Positions 28,906 through 37,627 of a stretch of DNA of 64,000 nucleotides are shown piece after piece. Numbering within the stretch: the stretch's first letter is position 1; the number at the start of each line of letters is the position of its first letter. Under the pieces are notes generated by a model. It saw only the letters and a program-made list of their open reading frames with translations. It was not told the DNA's origin and made no database searches. Both the position numbers and the translations under genes were made by a program. Source of the DNA: Rhizobium leguminosarum bv. trifolii WSM2297 (lineage in GTDB: Bacteria > Pseudomonadota > Alphaproteobacteria > Rhizobiales > Rhizobiaceae); contig NZ_JH719395.1 in assembly GCF_000271845.1 (NCBI RefSeq), forward strand, positions 274,911-338,910, written 5' to 3'.

Positions 28906-31161
28906 ATGGGACAAGAGATTTTGCCGCCTTCCGGCGGAGACGACGACAACATCCAGCCGGTCGACCTCAAGGCGGCGCTCGAGCAGCGCTATCTCGCCTA
29001 TGCGCTGTCGACCATCATGCATCGCGCTTTGCCAGACGTGCGCGACGGGCTGAAGCCTGTGCATCGCCGCATCGTTTACGCGATGAACGAGATGGGGCTG
29101 CGGCCGACCTCGGCCTTCAGGAAATGCGCCAAGATCGTCGGCGAGGTGATGGGTAACTACCATCCACACGGCGACCAGTCGATCTACGACGCGCTTGCCC
29201 GTCTCGCCCAGGATTTCTCGCAGCGCTATACGCTGGTCAACGGCCAGGGCAATTTCGGCAACATCGACGGCGACAGCCCCGCCGCCATGCGTTACACCGA
29301 ATCGAAGATGACGGCGGTCTCCGAACTGCTGCTCGAAGGCATCGATCAGGATGCCGTCGATTTCCGCGACACCTACGACGAATCGAATTCCGAACCGACC
29401 GTCCTTCCCGGCGCTTTCCCGAACCTGCTTGCCAACGGCTCCTCCGGCATCGCCGTCGGCATGGCGACCTCGATCCCGTCGCACAATGCCCACGAGCTTT
29501 GCGACGCCGCCCTGCATCTGATCAAACATCCGGATGCGACCGTCGAAAAGCTGGTCGAATTCATTCCCGGCCCGGATTTTCCCACCGGCGGCATCATTAT
29601 CGACAACCGCGACAGCATCATCGAGAGCTACCGCACCGGCCGCGGTGGTTTTCGCGTTCGGGCGAAATGGCAGACCGAGGATCTCGGCCGCGGCGGCTAC
29701 CAGATCGTCATTACCGAAATTCCCTACCAAGTGCAGAAGTCGCGGCTGATCGAAAAGATCGCCGAGTTGCTGATCGCCCGCAAGCTGCCGCTTTTGGAAG
29801 ACATCCGCGACGAATCGGCCGAGGACATCCGTGTCGTCCTGGTACCGAAGACGCGCAGTGTCGATCCGACGATCCTGATGGAATCGATGTTCAAGCTGAC
29901 GGAACTCGAAAGCCGCTTCCCGCTCAACATGAACGTGCTGTCCATGGGCCGCATCCCGCGGGTCATGGCGCTGAACGAAGTGTTGAAGGAGTGGCTGGAT
30001 CACCGCCGCGAGGTGCTGCAGCGCCGCTCGCGCTTCCGCCTGGCCGCGATCGACAGGCGTCTCGAAATTCTCGGCGGTCTGCTGATCGCCTACCTCAATA
30101 TCGATGAGGTGATCCGGATCATCCGCGAGGAAGACGAGCCGAAGCCGGTCATGATGGCGCGCTGGGATCTGACCGACATTCAGGTCGAGGCGATCCTCAA
30201 CATGCGGCTGCGCGCCTTGCGCAAGCTCGAAGAGTTCGAGATCCGCAAGGAATTCGACGAACTCACCAAGGAAAAGGGCGAGATCGAGGCGCTGCTTGCC
30301 TCAGACGACAAGCAGTGGCAGACGGTCGCCTGGGAAATCGGCGAGGTGAAGAAGAAATTCGCCAAGGCGACTGAGGTCGGCCGCCGCCGCACCCAGTTTG
30401 CCGACGCCCCCGAAACCGACGAGGAAGCAATCCAGCAGGCGATGATCGAAAAGGAACCGATCACCGTCGTCATTTCCGAAAAGGGCTGGATCCGCGCGCT
30501 GAAGGGCCATATCGCCGATACGGCGACACTGACCTTCAAGGAAGGTGACGGGCTGAAGATAGCCTTCCCGGCGCAGACGACGGACAAGATCCTGATCGTC
30601 ACTACTGGCGGCAAGGCCTTCACCCTCGGCGGCGACAAGCTGCCGGGCGGCCGTGGCCACGGCGAGCCGCTGCGCATCATCATCGACATGGACAACGACC
30701 AGGCGGTGCTGACCGCCTTCGTCCACGATCCCTCGCGCAAGCAGCTGATCGTCTCCACAGCCGGCAATGGCTTCGTCGTTGCGGAAGCAGAGCTCGTCGC
30801 CAATACCCGCAAGGGCAAGCAGATCATGAACGTGGCGCTGCCCGAAGAAACCCAGCTGCTCGTGCAGGTGGGTGGCGATCATGTCGCCGTCGTCGGTGAA
30901 AACCGCAAGCTGCTGGTCTTCCCGCTGGCGCAGGTGCCGGAAATGTCGCGCGGCAAGGGCGTGCGCCTGCAGCGCTACAAGGATGGCGGCATTTCCGACG
31001 TCCGCTGCTTTGCGATAGCAGACGGCCTCGTCTGGGAAGACAGCGCCGGCCGCACCTTCACGAAGAACAAGGACGAACTTGCCGAGTGGCTATCCGACCG
31101 CGCCACGGCCGGCCGCACCGTGCCGAAGGGCTTTCCGCGCAGCGGCAAATTCGCCGGTTAA
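28906..31161 (+). CDS. parC: DNA topoisomerase IV subunit A
   Basis: This 751-residue type IIA topoisomerase subunit decatenates daughter chromosomes with ParE. The N-terminal region ([21 protein letters not shown]) carries the quinolone-resistance region, and the catalytic tyrosine is Y130 in [11 protein letters not shown] coiled-coil gate and C-terminal beta-pinwheel repeats follow. It is distinguished from GyrA by the shorter C-terminal domain without a GyrA box. A palindromic repeat lies immediately after the stop. Confidence 0.95.
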   Translation: MGQEILPPSGGDDDNIQPVDLKAALEQRYLAYALSTIMHRALPDVRDGLKPVHRRIVYAMNEMGLRPTSAFRKCAKIVGEVMGNYHPHGDQSIYDALARLAQDFSQRYTLVNGQGNFGNIDGDSPAAMRYTESKMTAVSELLLEGIDQDAVDFRDTYDESNSEPTVLPGAFPNLLANGSSGIAVGMATSIPSHNAHELCDAALHLIKHPDATVEKLVEFIPGPDFPTGGIIIDNRDSIIESYRTGRGGFRVRAKWQTEDLGRGGYQIVITEIPYQVQKSRLIEKIAELLIARKLPLLEDIRDESAEDIRVVLVPKTRSVDPTILMESMFKLTELESRFPLNMNVLSMGRIPRVMALNEVLKEWLDHRREVLQRRSRFRLAAIDRRLEILGGLLIAYLNIDEVIRIIREEDEPKPVMMARWDLTDIQVEAILNMRLRALRKLEEFEIRKEFDELTKEKGEIEALLASDDKQWQTVAWEIGEVKKKFAKATEVGRRRTQFADAPETDEEAIQQAMIEKEPITVVISEKGWIRALKGHIADTATLTFKEGDGLKIAFPAQTTDKILIVTTGGKAFTLGGDKLPGGRGHGEPLRIIIDMDNDQAVLTAFVHDPSRKQLIVSTAGNGFVVAEAELVANTRKGKQIMNVALPEETQLLVQVGGDHVAVVGENRKLLVFPLAQVPEMSRGKGVRLQRYKDGGISDVRCFAIADGLVWEDSAGRTFTKNKDELAEWLSDRATAGRTVPKGFPRSGKFAG

Positions 31162-31210
31162 TGCATTTCGCCCGGGCATATAATTCCGGGATAACGACAT
31201 GCATAAAAAT
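31159..31210. repeat. Palindromic dispersed repeat downstream of parC (copy A)
   Basis: ATGCAT near the parC stop and ATGCAT at about 31199-31204 bound an imperfect hairpin. The core 31183-31208 (ATTCCGGGATAACGACATGC plus ATAAAA) is 25/26 identical to the reverse complement of 60165-60190 downstream of merR. Both copies lie just after a gene, so they could act as 3' end structures. Confidence 0.65.
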
Positions 31211-31354
31211 TCCGCGCTCGTCTCTTGGCGGGCGCGGGAACTTCTCTATCTCTTTGCTGTTACCCAAAAGAAGAGATGCCGGTCCGTGGGCGGACGGAAC
31301 GGCTGTGGCCCGTGCGCTTGGAGAAGGCGCGCGCCGTTACCGGAGGAAAAATCG

Positions 31355-31813
31355 ATGCCCGCCAGCACCATCAAATTGCATGTCTGCCACACCTACGGGG
31401 TGCCGCCTGCTGTCGTGTACGACGCCTGGCTCAACCCTGAAATCGCCCGCCGCTTCCTGTTTGCCACCGATGAGGGTCATGTCATCCGCGCCGATATCGA
31501 TCCGCATGTCGGCGGCCGCTTCTTTATCGTCGACCGCCGTCCCACCGGCGACGCCTTTCACCAGGGCGTCTTCCTGGAACTGAAGCGCCCGCAGCGCATG
31601 GTCTTCAGTTTTTCCGTCGAGGAACATGATCACAATTGCGACCGCGTCGAAATCGACATCGAGCCGCTCGGCGGCGGCAGCCGCCTGACGCTGACCCATG
31701 AAATGTGCGCAGAATGGGCCGAACACGAGGAAAAGACCCGGCGAGGCTGGGCGCATGTGGTCGAAGGACTGGGCAGGGAGCTGGAACAGCAGCAGATGAA
31801 GGCTACCGGTTAA
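31355..31813 (+). CDS. SRPBCC domain (AHSA1-like) protein
   Basis: This 152-residue single-domain START/Bet v1-like protein has VCHTYGVPPAVVYDAWLNPE at the N-terminus and the later GGRFFIVDRRPTGDAFHQG and RLTLTHEM segments typical of the AHSA1 group, which often accompany ArsR regulators. No ArsR gene is adjacent here. The ATG at 31355 has CGGAGGAAAA just upstream; a longer reading from 31199 is not conserved in character. Its last 11 bases overlap the end of the convergent toxin gene. Confidence 0.85.
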   Translation: MPASTIKLHVCHTYGVPPAVVYDAWLNPEIARRFLFATDEGHVIRADIDPHVGGRFFIVDRRPTGDAFHQGVFLELKRPQRMVFSFSVEEHDHNCDRVEIDIEPLGGGSRLTLTHEMCAEWAEHEEKTRRGWAHVVEGLGRELEQQQMKATG

Positions 31814-32195
31814 GCGGCACGCTGAAATCCCGGAGAAAGCGGGTCGCGCCTTCTTCGTCGATTTTGCCGGCTGCTACATCAAGCACGAATGCAATGACCT
31901 GGACGTTATCGGCATCGATCACGTAGTCGTTGATGTAGAGAAATGTAAACGCTGCGAGATAGCCGGTACGTTTGTTGCCGTCCACGAATGGGTGGTTTTT
32001 GACAATGGCATAAAGATAAGCCGCGGCGAATACGAAAATATCAGCTTCGCCGTAGGCAACCTTGTTAAGCGGACGGGCCAGACTGGTCTCCAAGGCATTT
32101 GCATCACGTAAGCCAGCCAGGCCGCCATGTTCGCTGATCTGCTCATCATGCATATTTTCAATCGCCTCGCGGCTTAGCCATTTAAGCCGCATCAT
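31803..32195 (-). CDS. doc: Doc/Fic-type toxin of a type II toxin-antitoxin system
   Basis: This 130-residue protein carries the Fic motif HPFVDGNKRTG, with the Doc-type lysine, and the N-terminal ENMHDEQISEHGG region of death-on-curing proteins. Doc toxins phosphorylate EF-Tu and block translation. Its start overlaps the antitoxin stop by 4 bases, the usual order of antitoxin then toxin. Toxin activity is inferred from the motif. Confidence 0.92.
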   Translation of the reverse strand: MMRLKWLSREAIENMHDEQISEHGGLAGLRDANALETSLARPLNKVAYGEADIFVFAAAYLYAIVKNHPFVDGNKRTGYLAAFTFLYINDYVIDADNVQVIAFVLDVAAGKIDEEGATRFLRDFSVPLNR

Positions 32196-32413
32196 TTTGC
32201 GAGTTCGCGGAGAGCTATCCGATATTTCTCCATGCCGATGCGGGCAGCGCGCATCTGTTCAGCAAGGTCTGCCGATTCCGGTACAAGCTGGATGCTGCCT
32301 TCGATCTCTCGCAGTTCGAGGCTGTCGCCACTACTCAGGCCAAGTCGCTGCAGTACTTCCTTCGGAATAATGACACCCTCGGAATTTCCGATTTTGCGGA
32401 TTGTAACGTTCAT
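32192..32413 (-). CDS. AbrB/MazE-family antitoxin
   Basis: This 73-residue protein has an N-terminal swapped-hairpin AbrB/SpoVT DNA-binding domain (TIRKIGNSEGVIIPKEVLQRLG) and a C-terminal helical tail (AEQMRAARIGMEKYRIALREL) likely to bind and neutralise the Doc toxin. It probably autorepresses the pair. Canonical Doc partners are Phd proteins, so this is the AbrB-type variant. Confidence 0.9.
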   Translation of the reverse strand: MNVTIRKIGNSEGVIIPKEVLQRLGLSSGDSLELREIEGSIQLVPESADLAEQMRAARIGMEKYRIALRELAK

Positions 32414-32475
32414 CGCTTATCCTCTGTGGTAACGCTGTTATAACATGGCGCCGAGCAGGCGACAACATCGCATCA

Positions 32476-33354
32476 TCAGAGTCGCCTGATGCTTTTCCCC
32501 CGCACCATCCAGAAGCAATGCCCGGCGATCGTCGCCACCAGAATGCCGCCGCCGACGAGTGTCATCGTCCCGGGCGTTTCGGCAAAGATCAGCCAGACCC
32601 AGATCGGCGCGAGCACCGTTTCCAGCAGATAGAACATGCCGACCTCAGGCGCGGAAAGATAACGCGGCCCCGTTGCAAGGCACCAGAAGGCAACCGGCAT
32701 CACAATGGCGCCATTGAGGAGGATCCAGCCGGGATGGGCGACGGAAAGCCCTGATGGCAGAGCTTGCGCGAGGCCGAGTACTGCCGGAAGGATGGCGGCA
32801 AGCAACGGCACGAAGCCCATTTCCCGGCGCGAGGCACGCCCGACCGTGATGGCTGCGGCAAGAATAAGCGCGCTGAGAAGCGCCATGGCGTCGCCAAAAA
32901 TATGGCCGCTGGAAAGCCCCTCGCGCACGATCAGTCCGACGCCCAAGATCATGAACAGCATGGCGATCAACGTTGCGGCCTGCGGCCTCTCCTTGAGGAC
33001 AATCCAGGAAAGAAGCGCCCCGAACATCGGGTTGAAGGCGACGATGAAGACGACATTGGCTGTAGCCGTATTGAAGACGGCCAGCACGAAGGTGAGGGAC
33101 GAGAGACCGTAGAGCAGGCCGGCGAATAGGCCGGCTCGCCCCGGAACGAGCATCGGCCATTTGCCCCAGGCAAGGCGCATTGCTCCAAGGATGATGAGCG
33201 TGGCGAGAACCGTTGCTGCGCTTCGCGTGGCCAGGATCGACCAAATGTCCCCATCGCCAAGCCGGACGAGCGGGATATCCATCGAAAGCGCCAGCCCGCC
33301 GATCGCCGTCAGCAGCAGACCCTTCCGATGATCGGAAAGAGTGGTGGGGAGCAT
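32476..33354 (-). CDS. DMT superfamily (EamA) transporter
   Basis: This 292-residue integral membrane protein has two EamA repeats and about ten hydrophobic helices. LYGLSSLTFVLAVFNTATANVVFIVAFNPMFGALLSWI and FYLLETVLAPIWVWLIFAE, quoted only in part here as FNPMFGALLSWI and ETVLAPIWVWL, are typical repeat ends. The substrate, a metabolite or amino acid, is unknown. Its ATG abuts the bpt stop with no spacer, so it is probably co-transcribed with bpt. Confidence 0.9.
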   Translation of the reverse strand: MLPTTLSDHRKGLLLTAIGGLALSMDIPLVRLGDGDIWSILATRSAATVLATLIILGAMRLAWGKWPMLVPGRAGLFAGLLYGLSSLTFVLAVFNTATANVVFIVAFNPMFGALLSWIVLKERPQAATLIAMLFMILGVGLIVREGLSSGHIFGDAMALLSALILAAAITVGRASRREMGFVPLLAAILPAVLGLAQALPSGLSVAHPGWILLNGAIVMPVAFWCLATGPRYLSAPEVGMFYLLETVLAPIWVWLIFAETPGTMTLVGGGILVATIAGHCFWMVRGKSIRRL

Positions 33355-34131
33355 TTAGTCGTGGGGACTTTCGGGCATGGATGAGGGATCGAAACGTTCC
33401 CAGCCGCGCGGGGTCAGATGTTCCTGTGGCTGGAAGCGGGTCTTGTAGTCCATTTTTCGCGACCCTTGAACCCAGTAGCCGAGATAGACATGCGGCAGGC
33501 CCAGCGCCTTCGTGCGCCTGACATGGTCGAGAATCATGAAGGTGCCCAGTGATCGCCGCTCGAGATCGGGATTGAAGTAGGAATAGACCATCGACAGCCC
33601 GTCGCTCATCGTGTCGGTCAGCGCAGCGGCAAGCAGCTCGCCCTTCGGCCGCTGCTCCAGTCCGGAGCCTTCTTCACGCCGGCGGTACTCGACGATTCGC
33701 GTGTTCACATGCGTGTCCTCAACCATGATCGCATAGTCGAGCACGGTCATGTCGGACATGCCGCCCTGCTGGTGGCGATAATCGAGATAGCGGCGGAAAA
33801 GCGAATATTGTTCGCTGGAAGGCTGGGCGGTGAATTCGGTGGCGATGACGTCGGAATTTGCGGCAAGCACCCGCTTCATCGATTTCGTCGGCTCGAATTC
33901 CTGGGCGAGAATTCTGACGGAAACGCAGGCGCGACAGGATTCGCAGGCCGGCCGGTAGGCGATGTTCTGGGAGCGGCGGAAACCGCCCTGGGTCAGGATG
34001 TCATTCATCTCGGCGGCGCGCGGGCCAACCAGATGGGTGAACACCTTACGCTCCATCTCATGCGGCAGATACGGACACGTAGCCGGAGCCGTCAGATAAA
34101 ACTGCGGGGATGGCGTTGTCTGCGTATTCAT
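33355..34131 (-). CDS. bpt: Aspartate/glutamate leucyltransferase (Bpt)
   Basis: This 258-residue N-end-rule aminoacyl-transferase adds Leu from Leu-tRNA to proteins with N-terminal Asp or Glu, marking them for ClpS/ClpAP. The N-terminal region contains the [12 protein letters not shown] cysteine cluster, and the C-terminal domain shows [19 protein letters not shown] and [15 protein letters not shown]. The start at 34131 (MNTQTTPS) gives the usual rhizobial length; an upstream start at 34179 is possible. It is followed directly by the EamA gene. Confidence 0.93.
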   Translation of the reverse strand: MNTQTTPSPQFYLTAPATCPYLPHEMERKVFTHLVGPRAAEMNDILTQGGFRRSQNIAYRPACESCRACVSVRILAQEFEPTKSMKRVLAANSDVIATEFTAQPSSEQYSLFRRYLDYRHQQGGMSDMTVLDYAIMVEDTHVNTRIVEYRRREEGSGLEQRPKGELLAAALTDTMSDGLSMVYSYFNPDLERRSLGTFMILDHVRRTKALGLPHVYLGYWVQGSRKMDYKTRFQPQEHLTPRGWERFDPSSMPESPHD

Positions 34132-34278
34132 CTGTCGCGGAAATTTCCTTGTCGAGACCGTGCCGTTTCTTGACAGCATGACCTAAGAATAAAAAACGTC
34201 AACAGCGGCGCGGTTCTTGCCCTTCATTTCGGTCTTCTAATTTTAGATATGGAGCGGTGGCGCCCTCGGGCAAAGAGA

Positions 34279-34306
34279 AAGCGGAGACTTTATTTCGTCT
34301 CCGCTT
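34279..34306 (-). terminator. Hairpin terminator after the RDD gene
   Basis: AAGCGGAGAC (34279-34288) and GTCTCCGCTT (34297-34306) form a perfect 10-bp stem with an 8-base loop. On the minus strand it is followed by a T-rich TTTCTCTTT tract. It lies downstream of the minus-strand RDD gene. Confidence 0.8.
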
Positions 34307-34336
34307 AAAGGTTTAGCTGTGATCTCGAGCCAATGC

Positions 34337-34795
34337 TCAGGCGGTGCGAACCGTCGCTGTGCCGACAAGCAGGTCGTGGATGAGACGGCTGCGCTCGGTA
34401 AACAGGCCGGCAAGCAGGATCAGCGGCGTCAGCACCGAGTTGAGGATCCAGAACAGCGCCAGATGCACGATCGCCGTCAGGAAATCCATCGGCCGGCCGT
34501 CGACGCGCATGATGGCGATCCCCATAGCGCGCATGCCGAGCGAGGCTTGGCTCCGCCCGCCGACCGTCAGGCCGAAATAGATGCCGGCGACGATGACGAA
34601 GAGGGCAGGGTAGAGCAAGAAACCGAGCCCGAGCGTGACGATCGACAGGAAGAACAGCACGATGCCTGCGGGGATGCAGAGCAGCAGCACGATCAGATAG
34701 TCGAGGATGAAGGCGAAGACACGGCGGCTCAACACGCCGCTATAGGCGCGCCAGTCCTCCGGTGCGGCATAAAGCGGATTAGGGTTGTAGCTCAT
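34337..34795 (-). CDS. RDD family membrane protein
   Basis: This 152-residue protein has the RDD-domain pattern: an early Arg (YSGVLSRRVFAFILDYLIV), an Asp in the first helix, and later GMRAMGIAIMRVDGRP, with three hydrophobic helices. The function is not established; family members have been linked to ion transport. It lies 72 bases downstream of hemB on the same strand and may be in its transcript. Confidence 0.88.
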   Translation of the reverse strand: MSYNPNPLYAAPEDWRAYSGVLSRRVFAFILDYLIVLLLCIPAGIVLFFLSIVTLGLGFLLYPALFVIVAGIYFGLTVGGRSQASLGMRAMGIAIMRVDGRPMDFLTAIVHLALFWILNSVLTPLILLAGLFTERSRLIHDLLVGTATVRTA

Positions 34796-34867
34796 CTCAA
34801 TCTCCTGCGGAAAAGCGATGCCGCTGATATGGTATCGGCCGGGCGAAATACAATAATTCCCCCAAAA

Positions 34868-35881
34868 TCACCGTTTGCTGAGGATCTTCGCCACCTCGAC
34901 CGCGAAATAGGTGAGGATGCCGTCGCATCCGGCCCGCTTGAATGACAGCAGCGTTTCGAGCATCGCCCGCTCGCCATCGATCCAGCCGTTCATTGCCGCT
35001 GCCTTGATCTGCGAATATTCGCCGGAAACCTGGTAGGCGAAGGTTGGCAGGCCGAAGGCTTCTTTCATCCGCCAGCAGATGTCGAGATAGGGCAGGCCGG
35101 GCTTGACCATCAGCATGTCGGCACCTTCCTCGACGTCGAGGGCCGCATCGCGGATCGCCTCGGTGCCGTTGGCTGGGTCGATATAATAAGTCTTCTTGTC
35201 GCCTTTCAGGAGCCCGCCCGTCGAGATCGCCTCGCGATAGGGCCCGTAGAAGGCGGAGGCGAATTTCGTCGCATAGCTCATGATGCCGACGCTCTGGTGG
35301 CCGGCCGCATCGAGCGCCATGCGGATCGCGCCGATGCGCCCGTCCATCATCTCCGACGGCGCAATGATGTCGGCGCCGGCATCGGCCTGCATCACGGCGG
35401 CGCGGGCGACCTGATCGACCGTCTCGTCGTTGACGATCTCGCCGTCTCTCAAGATTCCGTCATGGCCATGGCTGGTGAAGGGATCGAGCGCGACGTCGGT
35501 GATGACGCCGATATTGGGCACCGCCTTCTTGATCGCCGCCGTCGCCTGGTTGATCAGATTGTTGGCTTCGAGGCTGTTCGAGCCGGTCTCGTCGCGCAGT
35601 TCCATCTCGATGTTTGGAAAGGTGGCGAGTGCCGGAATGCCGAGGCCGGCCGCTTCTCGCGCCGCCTCGACTGCCTTGTCGATGCTCATGCGGTTGACGC
35701 CGGGCATGGCCTGGATCGGATCGACGATGCCGGAGCCGGGCACGATGAAGATCGGCCAGATCAGGTCGTCTACCGTCAGCCGGTTCTCCTGCACCAGCCG
35801 GCGCGTCCAATCCGCCTTGCGGTTGCGCCGCATGCGGCGATGGCCGGTGATGTCGTCGACGAGATGCGTCCTATCCTGCAT
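34868..35881 (-). CDS. hemB: Porphobilinogen synthase (delta-aminolevulinic acid dehydratase)
   Basis: HemB (337 residues) condenses two 5-aminolevulinate molecules to porphobilinogen in haem and cobalamin synthesis. The two Schiff-base lysines sit in SYATKFASAFYGP and MLMVKPGLPYLD. The metal-binding region reads ITDVALDPFTSHGHDG, with Asp in place of the cysteines of zinc enzymes, indicating a magnesium-type HemB as known in rhizobia. Confidence 0.96.
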   Translation of the reverse strand: MQDRTHLVDDITGHRRMRRNRKADWTRRLVQENRLTVDDLIWPIFIVPGSGIVDPIQAMPGVNRMSIDKAVEAAREAAGLGIPALATFPNIEMELRDETGSNSLEANNLINQATAAIKKAVPNIGVITDVALDPFTSHGHDGILRDGEIVNDETVDQVARAAVMQADAGADIIAPSEMMDGRIGAIRMALDAAGHQSVGIMSYATKFASAFYGPYREAISTGGLLKGDKKTYYIDPANGTEAIRDAALDVEEGADMLMVKPGLPYLDICWRMKEAFGLPTFAYQVSGEYSQIKAAAMNGWIDGERAMLETLLSFKRAGCDGILTYFAVEVAKILSKR

Positions 35882-36076
35882 GATATCTGCCCCTGGCCCA
35901 TTCCATTTATCGGAGCGCTCATTATCATGCCCCCCGAAAAATCCAAACCGGACGATTGGCTGCGGCGGAAAAACCTAAGGCGTATAACCCCGAGATCGAT
36001 TTTCGGCGTTACGCGCGGACGCGATGTGATAGAGCGTCGTTAGCGCGTCGTCAGACGCGCGGCGCTCGTGAAGAAG

Positions 36077-36541
36077 ATGCAACCCCGAACCGATGTCTGC
36101 GCTATGGAAACCGATTCCCCGACGATACCGAAACGCACGCTGGCGGATATACTCTTCATTCTCTTCCTGAGGCTGGTTGCCGTATCCTGCTTCTGGTTCG
36201 GTCTGCAATACTGGGCGATGCTCGTCGGTTATTCGCTGGTCGGCGCCGGCCGCTTCGATCTTTTGAGCCTGCCGTGGAAGGTGGCGAGCACCAGTCTCGC
36301 CGTGCTTTTCCCCGTTGCCTCCCTCGGCCTTTGGCTTACCGTCTCCTGGGGGCCGGTCATCTGGGTGCTGGCCGCTGGCGGGCAGATCCTGATGTATGGC
36401 CTGCTGCCGGATATCTTCGGCCCCAACAAGCTGATCATCCTGCTGCATCTGATGGTCGCCGTGGTTTACTGGATTTTCCGCCTGCTGCTCTGGCTGGAAA
36501 AGCGCCGGCATCGCCGCCAGGTAAGTGTTGATTTACCCTGA
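36077..36541 (+). CDS. Small membrane protein (DUF6163-like)
   Basis: This protein of about 154 residues has four predicted helices: FILFLRLVAVSCFWFGLQYW, VASTSLAVLFPVASLGLWL, WGPVIWVLAAGGQILMYG and LIILLHLMVAVVYWIFRLLL, ending in a basic tail (EKRRHRRQ). I recall a conserved Rhizobiales family of unknown function with this layout. The start is uncertain: ATG at 36077 or 36104 and GTG at 36068 are all in frame without a strong ribosome-binding site. It precedes ldtR by 128 bases. Confidence 0.75.
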   Translation: MQPRTDVCAMETDSPTIPKRTLADILFILFLRLVAVSCFWFGLQYWAMLVGYSLVGAGRFDLLSLPWKVASTSLAVLFPVASLGLWLTVSWGPVIWVLAAGGQILMYGLLPDIFGPNKLIILLHLMVAVVYWIFRLLLWLEKRRHRRQVSVDLP

Positions 36542-36570
36542 GACAACGTGGGGTTTCCAGTAAGGCTCCG

Positions 36571-36587
36571 TTAAGCCTGCGGTTTAA
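36571..36587 (+). promoter_or_regulatory. Candidate regulatory motif upstream of ldtR
   Basis: TTAAGCCTGCGGTTTAA lies 83 bases before the ldtR ATG. A similar TTAA-GC-rich centre-TTTA string occurs upstream of ldtP at 37326-37342. It may be a shared operator for the MarR-family regulator LdtR. This is pattern-based only. Confidence 0.3.
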
Positions 36588-36669
36588 GTCGAATTTTATA
36601 TGTATTCGATAGGGTCTCACTCAAGGCGGGAAGAAAACACACCGCCAATCAAACAGTGAGGCAGTCAAT

Positions 36670-37185
36670 ATGAACACGAAAATTAAGCCGCAGGCGGTAT
36701 CGAACTTCCGTGACCAGCAGGATCAGGGCATCCGTGATCTTTACATGGAATCCCTTCATCTTGTTGAACGTCTTCACCGCCGTCTTCTCGACGTCATCAA
36801 GGACGAGTTCGACCGTCAGGGTCGCAGCGACGTCAACGCCATCCAGGCGCTGCTCCTTTTCAACATCGGCAATTCCGAGCTGACCGCCGGCGAGCTGCGC
36901 TCGCGGGGCTACTATCTCGGCTCCAACGTTTCCTACAACGTCAAGAAGCTGGTCGATCTCGGCTTCATCAACCACCAGCGCTCGCGCATCGACCGCCGCT
37001 CGGTCCGCATCAGCCTGACCGAAACCGGCCAGGACATCGCCGAAACCGTGGCCAAGCTCTACGAACGCCACATCACCTCGATCGACAAGGTGGGCGGCAT
37101 CGGCACCGACGAGTTCACCCAGATGAACAAGCTGCTCCAGCGCCTCGACCGCTTCTGGAACGACTCGATCATGTATCGCCTCTAA
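36670..37185 (+). CDS. ldtR: MarR-family transcriptional regulator LdtR
   Basis: This 171-residue winged-helix protein has helices INAIQALLLFNIGNSELTAGE (seen as DVNAIQALLLFNIGNSELTA), a recognition helix GSNVSYNVKKLVDLG and the wing RIDRRSVRISLTE. It matches LdtR, described in Liberibacter and Sinorhizobium as the activator of an L,D-transpeptidase gene involved in osmotic tolerance. The ldtP gene is next on the same strand. A perfect hairpin follows its stop. Confidence 0.9.
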   Translation: MNTKIKPQAVSNFRDQQDQGIRDLYMESLHLVERLHRRLLDVIKDEFDRQGRSDVNAIQALLLFNIGNSELTAGELRSRGYYLGSNVSYNVKKLVDLGFINHQRSRIDRRSVRISLTETGQDIAETVAKLYERHITSIDKVGGIGTDEFTQMNKLLQRLDRFWNDSIMYRL

Positions 37186-37214
37186 GACCCTTGACCTCCT
37201 TTCAGGGTTGCAGA

Positions 37215-37244
37215 AAATCGGACGTGTCCCTGCACGTCCGATTT
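37215..37244 (+). terminator. Hairpin downstream of ldtR
   Basis: AAATCGGACGTG (37215-37226) and CACGTCCGATTT (37233-37244) form a perfect 12-bp stem with a 6-base loop. The T-run is short, but stem strength and position directly after ldtR suggest a terminator. Confidence 0.7.
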
Positions 37245-37627
37245 GCCGTTTGTCTCCCGTGGCATCTTTGCAACGCAAGGCAGGCAAGCATTATCGCCCG
37301 TATCCAAGCCGTTTTTTAGCCGTTATTAACCCGCACGGTTTAGCCCGTCATATGGTTCGTCGTGTCGCGTTTCCGGTAGCCGGGTCATCCGTCTTCCTGC
37401 CCGATAACACGAATTGGCCATATTGGTGTGGCAGCGGAAGGCTTAACAACCGGCGCTTTCAATGGACCGATCAAAATGGTCAGCCTGTCGCATCGCAATC
37501 TTGTGATGGGGCAAGCGGAAAGTTTTGATGTGCCGGGACAACAAATGCACAGAGATCTGCGTTAAAGCGCAGTGATATCGCAAAGAGCCGCGGCTTCTCT
37601 TTATCGCCGCATTCAGTGGTTGGGACT
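37245..37627 (+). promoter_or_regulatory. Long ldtP upstream region
   Basis: About 380 bases without a credible gene separate the ldtR hairpin from ldtP. It includes TTAACCCGCACGGTTTA at 37326-37342, similar to the string upstream of ldtR, and a second TTAAC at about 37442. It most likely holds the ldtP promoter and operator sites. Nothing else is recognised. Confidence 0.45.
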
